From contig NZ_JAUYRV010000028.1 in assembly GCF_030696665.1 (NCBI RefSeq), forward strand, positions 124,001 through 188,000: a DNA stretch of 64,000 nt, read 5' to 3'. The notes below the pieces were generated by a model. It worked only from the letters and a program-made list of their open reading frames with translations, was not told the DNA's origin and made no database searches. This document shows positions 63,860 through 64,000 of the stretch, piece by piece. The first letter of the stretch is position 1; every line of letters begins with the position of its first letter. The translations under genes and the position numbers were made by a program. The DNA comes from Novosphingobium sp. Lineage in GTDB: Bacteria; Pseudomonadota; Alphaproteobacteria; Sphingomonadales; Sphingomonadaceae.

Positions 63860-64000
63860 TTACTGCCCTCCTGCGGCGGCGGCGGGGGCTGCTGGTTCGG
63901 TGCGCTTCAATGCGGGCAGCGGCAGATAGGTCTGCACGCCGGGCGCTTCTAGCACGACCTTGTCGGTCTGGCTCAGCACACGCTCCATCGTTTCGTAATA
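63860..64000 (-). CDS. hflK: HflK, C-terminal part (cut by window edge)
   Basis: The last 46 residues read YYETMERVLSQTDKVVL, then GVQTYLPLPALKR and an Ala-rich tail ending GGQ, matching the HflK C-terminus. The stop TAA lies 1 bp before hflC. Not in the ORF track because it is truncated at base 64000. Confidence 0.9.
   Translation of the reverse strand, partial: YYETMERVLSQTDKVVLEAPGVQTYLPLPALKRTEPAAPAAAAGGQ

Noticed and set aside
1-64000. CRISPR arrays, insertion sequences, phage or integrase genes
   Set aside because: None seen. There are no regular repeats with spacers and no recognisable transposase or integrase.

Overview
This window looks like a chromosomal segment from a sphingomonad alphaproteobacterium, probably Novosphingobium or a close relative in the Sphingomonadaceae. 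This rests on recognised families rather than a database search. It carries the sphingomonad or alphaproteobacterial signatures UrcA, CC_3452, DUF2093, MipZ and PopZ. It has three large TonB-dependent receptors (TBDRs), a PgmG-type phosphohexomutase and an EcfG-type stress promoter. DNA is GC-rich, which explains the many long antisense ORFs in the track. No phage, transposon, CRISPR array or rRNA was seen. One tRNA, Leu(TAA), is present.

Layout. 0-10 kb: a LytS/LytR-type two-component pair, class I fumarase, a methyltransferase-like gene with tolC, popZ, an exported S9 peptidase and a thioredoxin-like ferredoxin. 9.6-19.2 kb: a catabolic island with a FadR-type GntR regulator and a TBDR on the minus strand. 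These diverge from an HMG-CoA-lyase-like protein, HyuA, HyuB and a CaiB-type CoA-transferase. A perfect TTGTATACAA palindrome lies in the divergent promoter region. 19.2-24.2 kb: a Tat-exported TIM-barrel protein, purD and xseA (start codons overlapping on opposite strands), DUF2093 and an M23 peptidase. 24.2-30.1 kb: a cysteine-rich TBDR diverging from two 2-oxoglutarate/Fe(II) oxygenase-like genes.

30-38.5 kb: an FAD oxidoreductase, GtrA and GT-C-like membrane cassette, a double PilZ protein, and a TBDR-phytase operon preceded by four 11-bp units that resemble a PhoB box array. Then tRNA-Leu. 38.5-53.4 kb: ihfB, a YtrA-type regulator, a POT peptide transporter and NnrU. A long minus-strand run follows: mipZ, a membrane J-protein, pgmG, hscC, a J-like partner and an Lhr helicase. 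It diverges from panC-DUF2322. An orphan HisKA_2 kinase closes the block. 53.6-64 kb: a phosphoesterase and lipid kinase pair, small exported proteins, an HxlR regulator, msrB, PBP1A, and hflK-hflC-degP with a match to the EcfG consensus before degP.

How it fits together. Much of the window is envelope biology: outer-membrane import (TBDRs), export (TolC), periplasmic proteolysis (DegP, HflKC, S9, M23), wall synthesis (PBP1A) and polarity or division (PopZ, MipZ). The best candidate for an undescribed pathway is the 9.6-19.2 kb TBDR/HMGL/HyuAB/CaiB island. The best regulatory candidate is the Pho-box-like array before the phytate-utilisation operon. The TBDR with two oxygenase genes is a second uptake or processing system of unknown substrate.
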